Below are positions 33,430-42,272 of a stretch of DNA of 64,000 nt, in pieces. Where the stretch lies: NCBI RefSeq assembly GCF_039528175.1, contig NZ_BAAALH010000002.1, forward strand, positions 1,550,001-1,614,000, given 5' to 3'. The DNA is from Citricoccus alkalitolerans. GTDB lineage: Bacteria > Actinomycetota > Actinomycetes > Actinomycetales > Micrococcaceae. Both the position numbers and the translations under genes were made by a program. Under the pieces are notes generated by a model. It searched no databases. It was not told the origin of the DNA and saw nothing but the letters and a program-made list of their open reading frames with translations. Positions within the stretch are counted from its first letter, which is position 1, and the number at the start of each line of letters is the position of its first letter.

Positions 33430-33762
33430 AATTCGCTTTGCGGGCAGAAGTTGGTTGGGGATGAGCATTGAGCTGACAGCACTGCCCGATCAATGGTCCT
33501 CTTGAGGAGTGATCGACTAACGCCGCAATTCCTCACGCTGCCAGTCGTCCGTGCCCACGCCGTCCCGGGTTTCGTCACGGTCTTGTCGAACATCCGAAGC
33601 AACGGTCCGAGATCCTGTTGGTCAGAACCGGCGCGGTCCGCGACATGCTCCTCTTCACCATGGACGGGAGTCAGTCCACTGGCCAGCCACGCAGGTCGAC
33701 GAAAACAGGAGAGGCCGAGTTCAGCGCCGTGGACGGCTTCTTCTACGTCTGAGGTTCATCGC
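33430..33762. other. Gene-poor stretch after tsaE
   Basis: About 330 bases with no supported gene. A plus-strand frame near 33605-33754 reads EILLVRTGAVRDMLLF and GEAEFSAVDGFFYV, which looks like the end of a decayed protein, but I cannot assign it. In many relatives tsaB would follow tsaE here. Confidence 0.35.
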
Positions 33763-34713
33763 CTACCGCTTAACTGGGCTTTCATCGCGGCTCTCGTCCC
33801 GCGCCCAGGACAGGATCGCCGCGTCGATACCCTGTTCTGCCGGTGTGGGATCCGCGCCGTTCTCGATCATCACCACCGGCAGCTGCCCCCAGGACGGATC
33901 GAGGACGGACCATTCCAGCCCCGGTTGTGCGAAGGCAGGCTTCCGACGGCAGAGTCCGGCGGGGACTATGGTGGCGTGGCCTGGCAGGGTGCACAGCGAA
34001 GCCATGATCGAGGTGTGGTCCACCACGGTCGTGCCCGCCGGATCGATCGACTCCAGCATGGGACCGGTGATGCCCGCGTGATGCGTGAAGATGGGGTCGT
34101 CCATGAGGATGAACTTCCGGCTCGTGAAGAACCCTCGCAGTGACTCTGTGGTGTGAGATTGGTCCAGGAACTCGCCCCGTGGATAGACGATGGCGAGCGG
34201 CTCTACCCACAGCACGGTCTCCTGGGCTGCCCAGCCCTGGGGAGCCGGCGTGGAGTAGGTGATGCCGCGGGTGCAGACCCCGTGCGAGACCATGGCCTGT
34301 AGCCGGGCCGAGTCCGTCACGGACAGGTGGACGCCTTCAAGGGTGCCCAACTCCCTGACCAGCCCGGAGATGCCTTCGCCGACGACCCACTCGTCCACCC
34401 CCACGGAATCGGGGGCAGCGTGCGCGTCCAGGATGCTGGAGGTGCCAGAGTGTCCTCCGTCCTGCTGGGCCATGGTGGTGGCCGTCTGGAGGCGGATCAA
34501 GTGGTCAGCGATGGTCGGGAGGATATGCCGGCCTTGAAGGGTCAACTCCACGCCGCGCCAGCTGCGGCTGAACACGGCGAAGCCCAGCTCGGACTCCATC
34601 CGCTTGATACGCAGGCTGATGGTCGGCTGAGTTGCGAACAGCTCCTGGGCCGCCCGGGAAATGCTGTGGTTGCGCGCCACGCTCAGGAACGTGCGCATTG
34701 TCTCGACGTCCAT
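33763..34713 (-). CDS. LysR-family transcriptional regulator
   Basis: A 316-residue regulator. The N-terminal winged helix reads METMRTFLSVARNHSISRAA and TQPTISLRIKRMESELG, and the rest is the periplasmic-binding-like effector domain (WAAQETVLWVEPLAIVYPRG). It lies downstream of, and on the same strand as, the MFS transporter and cysteine hydrolase genes. A long perfect hairpin (34734-34780) separates it from the transporter. It probably controls that operon through the site at 36814-36828. Confidence 0.9.
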   Translation of the reverse strand: MDVETMRTFLSVARNHSISRAAQELFATQPTISLRIKRMESELGFAVFSRSWRGVELTLQGRHILPTIADHLIRLQTATTMAQQDGGHSGTSSILDAHAAPDSVGVDEWVVGEGISGLVRELGTLEGVHLSVTDSARLQAMVSHGVCTRGITYSTPAPQGWAAQETVLWVEPLAIVYPRGEFLDQSHTTESLRGFFTSRKFILMDDPIFTHHAGITGPMLESIDPAGTTVVDHTSIMASLCTLPGHATIVPAGLCRRKPAFAQPGLEWSVLDPSWGQLPVVMIENGADPTPAEQGIDAAILSWARDESRDESPVKR

Positions 34714-34733
34714 GGTTCCTCCGGAGGTCCGGG

Positions 34734-34780
34734 ACCGCCCTCGAGGGGCGGCCCGGTGCGGGCCGCCCCTCGAGGGCGGT
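34734..34780 (-). terminator. Perfect 22-bp hairpin between transporter and LysR genes
   Basis: The arms ACCGCCCTCGAGGGGCGGCC(CG) at 34734-34755 and their exact complement at 34759-34780 leave a 3-base loop. On the minus strand it follows the MFS gene and precedes the LysR start by 21 bases. It should terminate or strongly reduce read-through into the regulator gene. Confidence 0.7.
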
Positions 34781-34804
34781 GTGGTCGGTCAACTATATGG
34801 TGGC

Positions 34805-36148
34805 CTAGTCCGCGGCGGGCTCCAGCTGCGGTGCCGACAGGTCCTGAGCGCGTTTGCGCGGGGCCGACTCCACCAGGAACAGCACCATGAGGATGGCGAA
34901 GACGATTCCTCCCAGCGCCAGGTAGAGCGGTGCCTGGATGCCGAAGGCCGTGGCCAATTGTCCAGCTACCACGGGGGCGATGCCGCCACCGAAGATTTCG
35001 CCGATGCCCATGACCGCACCGGCGGCGGTGGCCATCAGGGCCGGTGGCACGGATTCCACGGTGACGGTGGCCGAGACTAGCGCCAGCGTGCCGTTGACCC
35101 CGAGGGCGACCGCGAAGAGCAGTAGGAAGATGGTCAGAGTGTTCGGTCCCTGCGCGATCAGCAGCAGCATCATGCCCAACCCGAGCAATAGAGCGATCAG
35201 CGCAGCCGGCTTGCGGCCGATCTTGTCCGAGATCCCCGGAATCAGCAGCTGACCGGCAAAGGCGCCGAAGCCGATGCCCGAGGTGGCCAGGCCCATGTCC
35301 TGCAGGCTCATGTGGTGGAAGTCCGTCAAGTAGCTCGGGACCATGGAGCTCATCACGAAGATGCAGGTCATGGCACCACACAGGGCGAGCGTGCAGAAGA
35401 CGATGTTGCGGTAGCGGAAGATGTCGATCCACCGGTGCTTCTGTGCCTCGCCTTCGCCGTGCAGCGGCGGGGAGATGTCTGGAACCTGCTGAGTCGGCTG
35501 GTCCAGTTGTGCTGCCGCCTCGGTCAGGTGTTCCCGGAGTTCTCCCGGCTCGCGGACGGTACGCCAGATCAAGAATCCCAGGATCAGGCCCGGGATGACC
35601 ATGATGGCGAACACCCACCGCCAGCTGGGCAACACCACGAGGAGCTGGGTGGCGATGATCGGGCCCAGACCGATGCCGAAGAGCGCGAAGGTGCTCTGCT
35701 GGAACCCCATGTTCAGCCCGCGCCGCTTGGGTGCCGAGGCCTCCGCGGTGGAGGCCACCGCCGTCGGGCTGAAGGCGCCCTCGGTGATGCCCATGAGGGC
35801 GCGGATCAGGATCAGGGACATGAGCCCGCCAGCCAGGCCGGTGAACACGGAACAGAGGGAGAACAGGATGATGCCCGGGACCATGACCTTGCGCCGCCCG
35901 AACCGGTCTGAGATCCGGCCCATAAACAGAGCTGAGATGCCCCAGGCCAGGCCTAGAGCCCCGATGATGTTGCCCAGGTCCGCATAGTCCAGGTCCAGGT
36001 CCTGCATCATGGCGGGGAACAGCGGCGAGATGATCCAACGGTCCAGGCCCACCAAGCCGAAGCCCAGCGCCAGGAGGATGACCGCGTGGCGTTCGTACCG
36101 GCGTCGCTTCTGGGCGGTGTCCAGAGGGGGTCGGTTGCCGCGGCTCAT
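34805..36148 (-). CDS. MFS transporter
   Basis: A 447-residue, 12-helix major facilitator. The conserved loop 2-3 motif is GRISDRFGRRKV, repeated in the second half as PGISDKIGRKPAAL. Helix 1 contains GFGLVGLDRWIISPLFP, and the helix 5 region has SWRWVFAIMVIPGL. A hydrophilic loop near residues 195-235 separates the halves. ATG 36148 overlaps the cysteine hydrolase stop (ATGA), so they form one operon. It probably imports the hydrolase's amide- or organic-acid-type substrate. The substrate is unknown. Confidence 0.9.
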   Translation of the reverse strand: MSRGNRPPLDTAQKRRRYERHAVILLALGFGLVGLDRWIISPLFPAMMQDLDLDYADLGNIIGALGLAWGISALFMGRISDRFGRRKVMVPGIILFSLCSVFTGLAGGLMSLILIRALMGITEGAFSPTAVASTAEASAPKRRGLNMGFQQSTFALFGIGLGPIIATQLLVVLPSWRWVFAIMVIPGLILGFLIWRTVREPGELREHLTEAAAQLDQPTQQVPDISPPLHGEGEAQKHRWIDIFRYRNIVFCTLALCGAMTCIFVMSSMVPSYLTDFHHMSLQDMGLATSGIGFGAFAGQLLIPGISDKIGRKPAALIALLLGLGMMLLLIAQGPNTLTIFLLLFAVALGVNGTLALVSATVTVESVPPALMATAAGAVMGIGEIFGGGIAPVVAGQLATAFGIQAPLYLALGGIVFAILMVLFLVESAPRKRAQDLSAPQLEPAAD

Positions 36149-36753
36149 CGGGCACCGTCCGTGAGGCCCTGAAGGATCTCCGCGTTGTCCATGACACGTC
36201 CGAAGTACTTGGAGATGGCGTCCAGCGTGGCCGCCTGTGCGGTCTCCGAGAGCGCCCCAGTGGACTCGCCGGCGAAGGCCACCTTGAAATCGCGCATGAA
36301 GGCGCTGCGCGCGGTGGACTCGCAGCACACCTCGGTAAGGGTGCCGGCAATGACCAGGGTGTCCACTTGGCGGTAGCCGCGCACGGTGTTCAACAGCAAC
36401 TCGAGGTTGGTGTTGTAGAAGGCGTCGTAGCGATGTTTCTGCACATAGTGGTCCGTGGGGCGGGAGTCCAAGCCGTCGACGATCTCGATCCCATCTGATC
36501 CGGCGCGCATGCCCTCAGTCAGCAGGCGGGGGTTGTTACTGGTCTCCAGCGGAGAGACATCGAAGGCGTCGTACAGTACGTGCTGGGTAAAGATCACCGG
36601 CACGTCGGCAGCACGGGCTCCGTCGACGAGCTGGCGCATCTGGGGGATTCGTTTACGGGCCATCGGCACCTCCATGGGGCGGCCCTCCTCCACGAAATCG
36701 CGCTGCATGTCCACGACCAGGAGCACACTCGAGGTCGCATCAAAATTCCACAT
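36145..36753 (-). CDS. Isochorismatase-family cysteine hydrolase
   Basis: A 202-residue hydrolase with the catalytic triad Asp (LLVVDMQRDFVEEGRP), Lys (YVQKHRYDAFYNT) and Cys (AGTLTEVCCESTARSAFMRD). The family includes ureidoacrylate, biuret and nicotinamide amidohydrolases. With an MFS transporter and a LysR regulator downstream, uptake and cleavage of an amide or urea-like compound is likely. Start ATG 36753 has AAAGGAA upstream. The exact substrate cannot be read from sequence. Confidence 0.85.
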   Translation of the reverse strand: MWNFDATSSVLLVVDMQRDFVEEGRPMEVPMARKRIPQMRQLVDGARAADVPVIFTQHVLYDAFDVSPLETSNNPRLLTEGMRAGSDGIEIVDGLDSRPTDHYVQKHRYDAFYNTNLELLLNTVRGYRQVDTLVIAGTLTEVCCESTARSAFMRDFKVAFAGESTGALSETAQAATLDAISKYFGRVMDNAEILQGLTDGAR

Positions 36754-36813
36754 AGAAATATTCCTTTCAGGTCTGTTATGTGGATGCTAACTGCGATGTA
36801 TCTCACTGTGGTC

Positions 36814-36828
36814 ATAAAGAGATTTCAT
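36814..36828 (-). promoter_or_regulatory. Candidate LysR-type operator
   Basis: ATAAAGAGATTTCAT is an interrupted palindrome of the T-N11-A type recognised by LysR proteins. It is centred about 68 bases upstream of the cysteine hydrolase start, a usual place for the activator site. A second inverted repeat (ACCCGTGA / TCACGGGT) lies farther upstream at 36840-36864. Confidence 0.4.
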
Positions 36829-36892
36829 GGCCTCGTGAAACCCGTGAAGTCGCGCCTCACGGGTGAACCTCTCCTTCCGGACTGGTGCAGCA

Positions 36893-36936
36893 GACAACTC
36901 CGCCCCCGAGCCTGGTGGCCCGGGGGCGGAGTTGTC
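36893..36936 (-). terminator. Strong hairpin after the SLH metallophosphoesterase gene
   Basis: A 20-bp stem with one mismatch: GACAACTCCGCCCCCGAGCC against GGCCCGGGGGCGGAGTTGTC, with a 4-base loop. It is 13 bases beyond the stop of the gene transcribed from the right. Confidence 0.7.
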
Positions 36937-36948
36937 CCGCGTCAGCGG

Positions 36949-39414
36949 TTAGTGCTGGGTGTTGTCGTAGCGCTGGAGGAAGGCGGAGATCTCGCCCCGG
37001 GTCACGGGTTCGGAGGCGTTGAAGTGGCCCTGGGTGTCACCGATGGTGATTCCCTGGGAGGCCAGCCAGGTGATGGCCTCGTAGTGGATGTTGCCGGTGT
37101 TCAGGTCATCGAAGGGGCTGTCTTCCGGGACCGTGTGCTCGGGTGCGTCGAGGCGATAGAGGAAAGTGGCGAACTCGCCACGGGTCACCGACTGGTACGG
37201 CTGGAAGTTTCCATCGGCATAGCCGAGGGTGATCTCCTCGGCCGCGGCCCAGGTGATCGGCTCGTAGAATGAGCCGGCGTCCGTGACATCATCGAACGGG
37301 CTCTCCTCCGGGGCCTCGAACTCCGGCTTCACGTAACGGTGAAGGAATGCGGCGGTCTCCCCGCGGGTGACGTCCCGGTACTTGCGGAAGGTGCCGTCCG
37401 TGTAACCGGTGGAGATATTGTTGGTGGCCATCCACTGCACCGGGGCGTAGAAGGCCGAACCCTCGGGGTTGTCGGAGAAGGTGATCGGCTCCTCCGGCTC
37501 GGTGGATCCCTCGGTGACCTCGAAGGTCAGGGACTCGGTGGAGACGTTGCCGTGCACGTCCGTGGCGGTCACCTCGGCGGTGTGCTCACCAGCTTCCAGG
37601 TCCTCGGACAGGGGCAGTCGCCACATGTGGGAGGTGCGGTCCGCCACGGAGCCGCCGTGGACCAGTTGCTCCTGGACGGCCGTCGGGTCCGAGTATTCAG
37701 CGCCAACGTACTGCTCCTCACCCTGCATCGGTTGGGTGCGTTCGGCGGCCATGGCCTCGCCGCCGTCCATCGAGACCTCCACGGTGGAGCCGGTTGCGCC
37801 CATGAAGAAGTTGGTGGTCAGCCAGGTGTCCGCCAGCTCGTCCTGGCCCACGGTGAGCGGGTTCTCGAACTCCGGTGCGGCGTCCTCGGAGTCGATGTGC
37901 TCCTCGAACCAGCCGCGATAGGCCGGGGTGTTCAGGCCCAGGGCCATCTGGTCGGAACCGTCGTCGCCCGTGCGGGTGAAGCGCTCGGCGACCTGATTGC
38001 CCTCCAGGTCCATGGTCAGCACGCCCGGGTAGGCGCCGTCCCGCTGCAGGGCCGTGGGGTAGCCGCCTTCGAGCATCTCGCCGGAGTACCAATCGCCGGA
38101 GATGGCTCCCACGGTGATGTGCGGGAAGGGCAGTTCGTCCACATCGAACAGCTCCTTCCAGGAGGCCAGGCTGTCGCCCTCGCGCAAGTTCTCGATCGCG
38201 TGCACGTGGCCGGCCAAAGAAATGGCTTCGCGACCCTCGAGCAGCTCATAGATCTCCCTGACCTGGTCGGTCTGGTGCTGCGTGCCGCCCTGGTCCGCGA
38301 AGCCCAGCAGTGGGATGTGGGCGGCGATCACCACGAGCTTGTCCTCGGGGGTGTTGGCGATGTCCTGGCGCAGCCACTCCATCTGCTCCTCGTCGATGGA
38401 CCCGTTGTACAGGGTGTCTCCGGCGAAGGGGTACTCCACATTGTTCAACGTGACGAAGTGGGCGTCGCCGACGTCGTAGGAGTAGTACTCCGGGCCGAGT
38501 GCTGCACGGTAGGAATCGAAGGCGTGCCCCGGCTCGGTGGCATCGAAGTCGATGTCATGGTTGCCGGGCAGGAAGCGCGCAGGACCGTTGATCATCTCGC
38601 TGAGGGTGCGGACGTCCGGGTACAGGGACAGGTCGTCACCCACGATGTCGCCCACAAAGAGGATGCCGCAGTTCTCGTAGCCCGAGCGGGCGGCCAGATC
38701 GGCGAAGGCACCGACGCGGGCGTACTCCACCTCTTCCTTGGTGTACGTCTGCACGTCACCACCGACGAGGCACTCCTGCTGCGCGCTGGCGGCTTCCTCG
38801 TCCTGGGACAGCGGGAAGTTGACGGCGTCTGGCAGGGGGCCGGTGGGTTCGAGGCCGCCGTATTTGAGTTCGGGGGAGCCTTCGGGGAGGTGGTGGTAGT
38901 GGAACTGGGCTACGTTGTCCTGGTCCACGGGTACCTGGTAGCCGGCCGGCTGGGTGACGAAGGCGGTCATGTTGTCGAAGGCCGGCAGTTCGTAGGCGCC
39001 GTTCTCATCGGTGGTGACGACGTCTCGGCCGTTGGACACGGTCACACCCGCGATGCCGGGCTCGTCCTCGTCTTGGGTGGAGTTCTGGTTCTGGTCGTCG
39101 AAGACCACGCCCTCGAGTACCTCGGGGGTCTCGTTGGTGCCTTCGATGACCTCGACGGTGCCGCGGTAGGCGCTCTCGTCCCAGGCGGTGCCGGCCTGCT
39201 CGGCAGCCTCGACCGTCTGTGCGGTCTGGGCTGTCTGTGCGGTCTCGGTCTTCTGGGTGGTGACCGGGTTGGCCGTGACCGGGTTGGCCGTGACCGGGGT
39301 GGCCGCGGCGGCGGTGACGGCTGGGCTGAGCAGGGCGCCGGTGGTGGCGAGGGCCAGGACGCCCGCCGCGAGGCGGGCCGATCGATGGCGTGGGGAGCGA
39401 GTGATCGCGTTCAC
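36949..39414 (-). CDS. S-layer-anchored calcineurin-like metallophosphoesterase
   Basis: An 821-residue secreted enzyme. It has a signal peptide (SARLAAGVLALATTGALLSPAV), then a Thr/Ala/Gln-rich linker. A Cna-B/SdrD-like domain follows (GVVFDDQNQNSTQDEDEPGI). The metallophosphoesterase part has GGDVQTYT, FVGDIVGDD, FLPGNHDIDFD, IAAHIPLLG and GHVHAIEN. A C-terminal beta domain leads to three SLH repeats (about residues 645-821), each with a TRGE motif. Start GTG 39414 has GGAAGG 6 bases upstream; the open frame to 39717 is not needed. SLH repeats tether it to the cell wall. The substrate is probably an extracellular phosphodiester or monoester, but this is not specified by sequence. Confidence 0.88.
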   Translation of the reverse strand: MNAITRSPRHRSARLAAGVLALATTGALLSPAVTAAAATPVTANPVTANPVTTQKTETAQTAQTAQTVEAAEQAGTAWDESAYRGTVEVIEGTNETPEVLEGVVFDDQNQNSTQDEDEPGIAGVTVSNGRDVVTTDENGAYELPAFDNMTAFVTQPAGYQVPVDQDNVAQFHYHHLPEGSPELKYGGLEPTGPLPDAVNFPLSQDEEAASAQQECLVGGDVQTYTKEEVEYARVGAFADLAARSGYENCGILFVGDIVGDDLSLYPDVRTLSEMINGPARFLPGNHDIDFDATEPGHAFDSYRAALGPEYYSYDVGDAHFVTLNNVEYPFAGDTLYNGSIDEEQMEWLRQDIANTPEDKLVVIAAHIPLLGFADQGGTQHQTDQVREIYELLEGREAISLAGHVHAIENLREGDSLASWKELFDVDELPFPHITVGAISGDWYSGEMLEGGYPTALQRDGAYPGVLTMDLEGNQVAERFTRTGDDGSDQMALGLNTPAYRGWFEEHIDSEDAAPEFENPLTVGQDELADTWLTTNFFMGATGSTVEVSMDGGEAMAAERTQPMQGEEQYVGAEYSDPTAVQEQLVHGGSVADRTSHMWRLPLSEDLEAGEHTAEVTATDVHGNVSTESLTFEVTEGSTEPEEPITFSDNPEGSAFYAPVQWMATNNISTGYTDGTFRKYRDVTRGETAAFLHRYVKPEFEAPEESPFDDVTDAGSFYEPITWAAAEEITLGYADGNFQPYQSVTRGEFATFLYRLDAPEHTVPEDSPFDDLNTGNIHYEAITWLASQGITIGDTQGHFNASEPVTRGEISAFLQRYDNTQH

Positions 39415-39691
39415 GAAGTACCTTCCGATGGATGTGGTTCCGGCCGGGGGTAACCGTTGACTCACCCACCCTGCGGTTCGGTGATGAACTCCACCCCACG
39501 GCAAGGTGTACACCCGCAACGCCACCATGACGGTTGTCCGACCCGTGCTTGAACGTGCAAGTTCGGCACCCAGCGGACGGCTCAGACAGAAGGGCGTTGA
39601 GCGCTGCGTGGCGCACAGGCACGCAGGCAGGGCTGGGCGAGCCGGCGTGTGGCACGATGGGCGTGATGATTGCCGGCTGACAAGGAGGGCC

Positions 39692-40021
39692 ATGACGCTG
39701 GTCCGCACGCTGGTCACGGCCGCAGCCGGCGCCTATGCGGCGAACTGCGCGCTCGGTGCCTCGGTGGCCCTCCGGTGGATCGATACGTCGAGCATCCGCT
39801 GGGTCCATCACGGTCTCTACACCGTGACTGTCACGACGACGGCCGTGGCCGCCGTCGTCGGCACAGCGCGGCGGTCACCGGCCGCCGTCGCCCTGCTTCC
39901 CGCCGCACTGCCGTTGGTCCTCTTGCAGCGGCACGGAGCACGGCCCCTGAGTCGGCACACCCACGACGCCCTGGCTGCGGCCCCCTGTTATGCGGCAGCG
40001 CTCCTACTGGCCTGGAGGTAA
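39692..40021 (+). CDS. Small membrane protein, unknown function
   Basis: A 109-residue protein with three or four hydrophobic segments (TLVRTLVTAAAGAYAANCAL, TVTVTTTAVAAVVG, AVALLPAALPLVLL, APCYAAALLLAW). ATG 39692 has AAGGAGG 4 bases upstream. It ends 3 bases before the nitroreductase start, so the two are probably co-transcribed. Confidence 0.65.
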   Translation: MTLVRTLVTAAAGAYAANCALGASVALRWIDTSSIRWVHHGLYTVTVTTTAVAAVVGTARRSPAAVALLPAALPLVLLQRHGARPLSRHTHDALAAAPCYAAALLLAWR

Positions 40022-40024
40022 CCC

Positions 40025-40837
40025 ATGGAACTGCTCGATGCCGTCTTCGACCGGCGGACCACGAACGGACCGTTCCGGCCGGACCCTGTCAGCCCCGAGC
40101 ACCAGCAGCTGCTGATTCGGGCCGCGGCGGCCGCGCCCTCACAGTTCAACAGTCAGCCGTGGCGGTTCGTGCTCATCGAGGACCGGACCACGATCGAGAC
40201 GGTGGGCGCCATCAGCGGCCAGAGCATGACCGAGGTGATGGGCGCGGGCACGTTCTTCGACCGGTACAAGAAGTACTTCCGGTTCAGCCAGAAGGAGATG
40301 GATGCGGCCCGCAGCGGCATGCTCTTCGACAAGCTGCCCGCCCTGCTGCGCCCCTTCACCTCGCGCGCGTTCACGCCCTCGGGCCAGTCCCTGATGAACC
40401 GGCTGCGGGTCCCGCAGACCCTCGGCGAGGAGAACCGCAAACTGGTCGCCGGGTCACCGCTGCTGATCGGCGTCATGCTCGAACGCGGTGAGTACCGGCC
40501 CGGGGAGCTGTCCGGGTTCTACTCGGTCTTCAGCATGGGGGCCGCGATGGAGAACCTGTGGCTGACCACCCTGGAGCTCGGCATGGGCATCCAGTTCGTC
40601 TCCTTCCCCATGGAAGCACCGCACCACTGGGACCGCATCGTGCGGATGCTGCAGGTGCCGGACGAGCTGGAACTGATGGCGGTCTACCGGCTGGGCTATC
40701 TGCCCGAGCGGAGCCATCGGCCGGCCATCGACTGGTCCAGCCGAGAGCGCAGGCGTCCGTCCCAGTTCGTCTTCCGGGAGACGTGCGCGGCTCCACAACA
40801 GGGCTGGGACGACGACGTCCGGCCCGGTTCGGTCTGA
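40025..40837 (+). CDS. Nitroreductase-family oxidoreductase
   Basis: A 270-residue FMN-dependent protein. It starts LLDAVFDRRTTNGPF with AAAAAPSQFNSQPWRFVLIE (FMN-binding Arg and Ser region), and ends LELMAVYRLGYLPERSHRPA. A long insertion near residues 75-140 is typical of the larger nitroreductase subgroup. It lies directly after a small membrane protein gene. Substrate unknown. Confidence 0.85.
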   Translation: MELLDAVFDRRTTNGPFRPDPVSPEHQQLLIRAAAAAPSQFNSQPWRFVLIEDRTTIETVGAISGQSMTEVMGAGTFFDRYKKYFRFSQKEMDAARSGMLFDKLPALLRPFTSRAFTPSGQSLMNRLRVPQTLGEENRKLVAGSPLLIGVMLERGEYRPGELSGFYSVFSMGAAMENLWLTTLELGMGIQFVSFPMEAPHHWDRIVRMLQVPDELELMAVYRLGYLPERSHRPAIDWSSRERRRPSQFVFRETCAAPQQGWDDDVRPGSV

Positions 40838-40920
40838 ATCGCCAGGTCGGGCTCGGGGTCCGTCAATGGCTGCTCAACTGTGCAACGGCCCAGCTGCACG
40901 GCCCTCACCGGCCGTAGACA

Positions 40921-40958
40921 AAGGAGGCCCCCGCCGAGCATCCGGCGGGGGCCTCCTT
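40921..40958. terminator. Bidirectional intrinsic terminator
   Basis: A perfect 16-bp stem (AAGGAGGCCCCCGCCG and its complement) with a 6-base loop, between the convergent nitroreductase and CBS-domain genes. The outer A/T pairs give a short T-tract on both strands. Confidence 0.8.
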
Positions 40959-40986
40959 CGGGTCCTGAGGGGACTCGTGTTCGGAA

Positions 40987-41403
40987 TCAGTCGTGCGAAA
41001 TCACCTCCAGCAACTCGCCGACGCGGTCGGCGGGCCAGTGGCGTGCCACGTCGGCCTGACTGAGCATGCCGACCAGGTCGTGGCCGTCGATGACCGGCAG
41101 GCGGCGGACCTGGTGTTCCTTCATCGTCTGGATGGCTTCCTCGATGCTGTCGTCGGCGCCGATGGTCACCGGCTTACCCTGGGCGAACTCGCCGGCCGTG
41201 GTCTGGCGCGGGTCGCCGCCAGCCGCCAGGCACTTGACCACGATGTCCCGATCCGTGACGACGCCCTTGAGGCGGTTGTCCTCGCCACAGATCGGAAGTT
41301 GGCCCACGTCCAGGTCCTTCATCTTGCGTGCGGCCTCTTCGAGGGTCTCGTTCTCACCGATGCACTCGGCTCCAGCGGTCATGACTACGCGTGCGGTCTT
41401 CAT
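40987..41403 (-). CDS. CBS-domain protein (Hrp1-like)
   Basis: A 138-residue protein made of two CBS repeats: ETLEEAARKMKDLDVGQLPI with GVVTDRDIVVKC, and DSIEEAIQTMKEHQVRRLPV with GMLSQADVARH. It resembles mycobacterial hypoxic response protein 1 in size and order. CBS pairs bind adenine nucleotides and sense energy state, but no effector domain is attached. It shares the strand with the DUF4383 gene upstream, 42 bases apart. Confidence 0.88.
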   Translation of the reverse strand: MKTARVVMTAGAECIGENETLEEAARKMKDLDVGQLPICGEDNRLKGVVTDRDIVVKCLAAGGDPRQTTAGEFAQGKPVTIGADDSIEEAIQTMKEHQVRRLPVIDGHDLVGMLSQADVARHWPADRVGELLEVISHD

Positions 41404-41445
41404 AGTGCTCCTTTCCAGAGGGATGGTCGGGATGTCGGTAGGAGA

Positions 41446-41949
41446 TCAATATCGTGGTGTCGCGGCGGTTGTCTCGACGGTGGGGTCCGTCCTGCGCGGC
41501 AAGAAGGACAGGGCGACCATGGTCACGCCCAGTCCCAGGTGCAGCCAGTTGTCGGCATTGTTGAACGGCACGAAGTTCGCCGGGGAGTCATGGCCGATGA
41601 ACAGGCCGTAGAGCCACAGCAGGAGATAGACGATGCCGCCCCACAGCAGGTAGTGCCGTGTCATGGTACCCGTGCGGGCCAGCGCCAGTCCGGCGATGCC
41701 GTAGAGCACGTGGACGACGTTGTGCAGGATCGAGACCTGGAAGATCCCCATCAGCATGGCTTCGGAGTGGTGACCGGCGAACTGCATCGTCTCGTAGTTG
41801 GTGGTGAGTCCGGGGATGAACCCCGCGATGCCGACCAACAGGAAAACGACACCGTAGACCATCGCCACGACCTGGACGGGGCTGCGGCCGGGGGCGTCAC
41901 GGTCAGTGGTCGTGCGGTCCGTGGGGGATCGGTCTGGGGTAGTACTCAT
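41446..41949 (-). CDS. DUF4383 membrane protein
   Basis: A 167-residue protein with four membrane helices. The DUF4383 pattern is visible in VVAMVYGVVFLLVGIAGFIP, GIFQVSILHNVVHVLYGIAG and NNADNWLHLGLGVTMVAL. The N-terminal 25 residues are Thr/Asp/Arg-rich and cytoplasmic. Common in actinobacterial stress regions; function unknown. Confidence 0.85.
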   Translation of the reverse strand: MSTTPDRSPTDRTTTDRDAPGRSPVQVVAMVYGVVFLLVGIAGFIPGLTTNYETMQFAGHHSEAMLMGIFQVSILHNVVHVLYGIAGLALARTGTMTRHYLLWGGIVYLLLWLYGLFIGHDSPANFVPFNNADNWLHLGLGVTMVALSFLPRRTDPTVETTAATPRY

Positions 41950-42272
41950 GATCTGTCCTTCCGAGAGATGACGTCTGGCAGGCGATCAGCCACAATCCGA
42001 TCATGTCCCGAGGCCGGGCCGCCGTGAAGACCCGATACGCCGCAATTGCCCAGTTTTCTACCGGTATCGCGGATGGGTGTCCAGATGGGGGTCTGGACTG
42101 AGCAGAATGCCCTGACCGAACTTCTCACCCCTGCGTCCGCGGTCACCGTCAAAGGCACCACTGACTACATCTCGGTGTGAAGCAGAGGCTCAATTCCGTT
42201 GAGGGAACCCTGGCCAACGCTCGAGGGTTAGTGAAGCATCTCGACGTGGGATGCCGAGCCAGGAGAGTGGAC
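41950..42272. other. Intergenic stretch upstream of the DUF4383 gene
   Basis: About 320 bases with no supported gene. It should contain the promoter of the DUF4383 and CBS genes (minus strand). I saw no clear operator. Confidence 0.3.

Noticed and set aside
33436..33450. CTTTGCGGGCAGA shared with the hairpin arm at 51012-51024
   Set aside because: A 13-base match between two places is expected by chance many times in 64 kb. Only one site is palindromic, so no repeat family is supported.
34683..36350. A 555-codon minus-strand frame over the MFS gene
   Set aside because: It overlaps the MFS gene in another frame; the MFS frame has clear helices and GRISDRFGRRKV motifs.
37339..39453. A 704-codon plus-strand open frame
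   Set aside because: Antisense shadow of the SLH metallophosphoesterase; Val/Gly/Leu-rich low-complexity sequence with no family resemblance.
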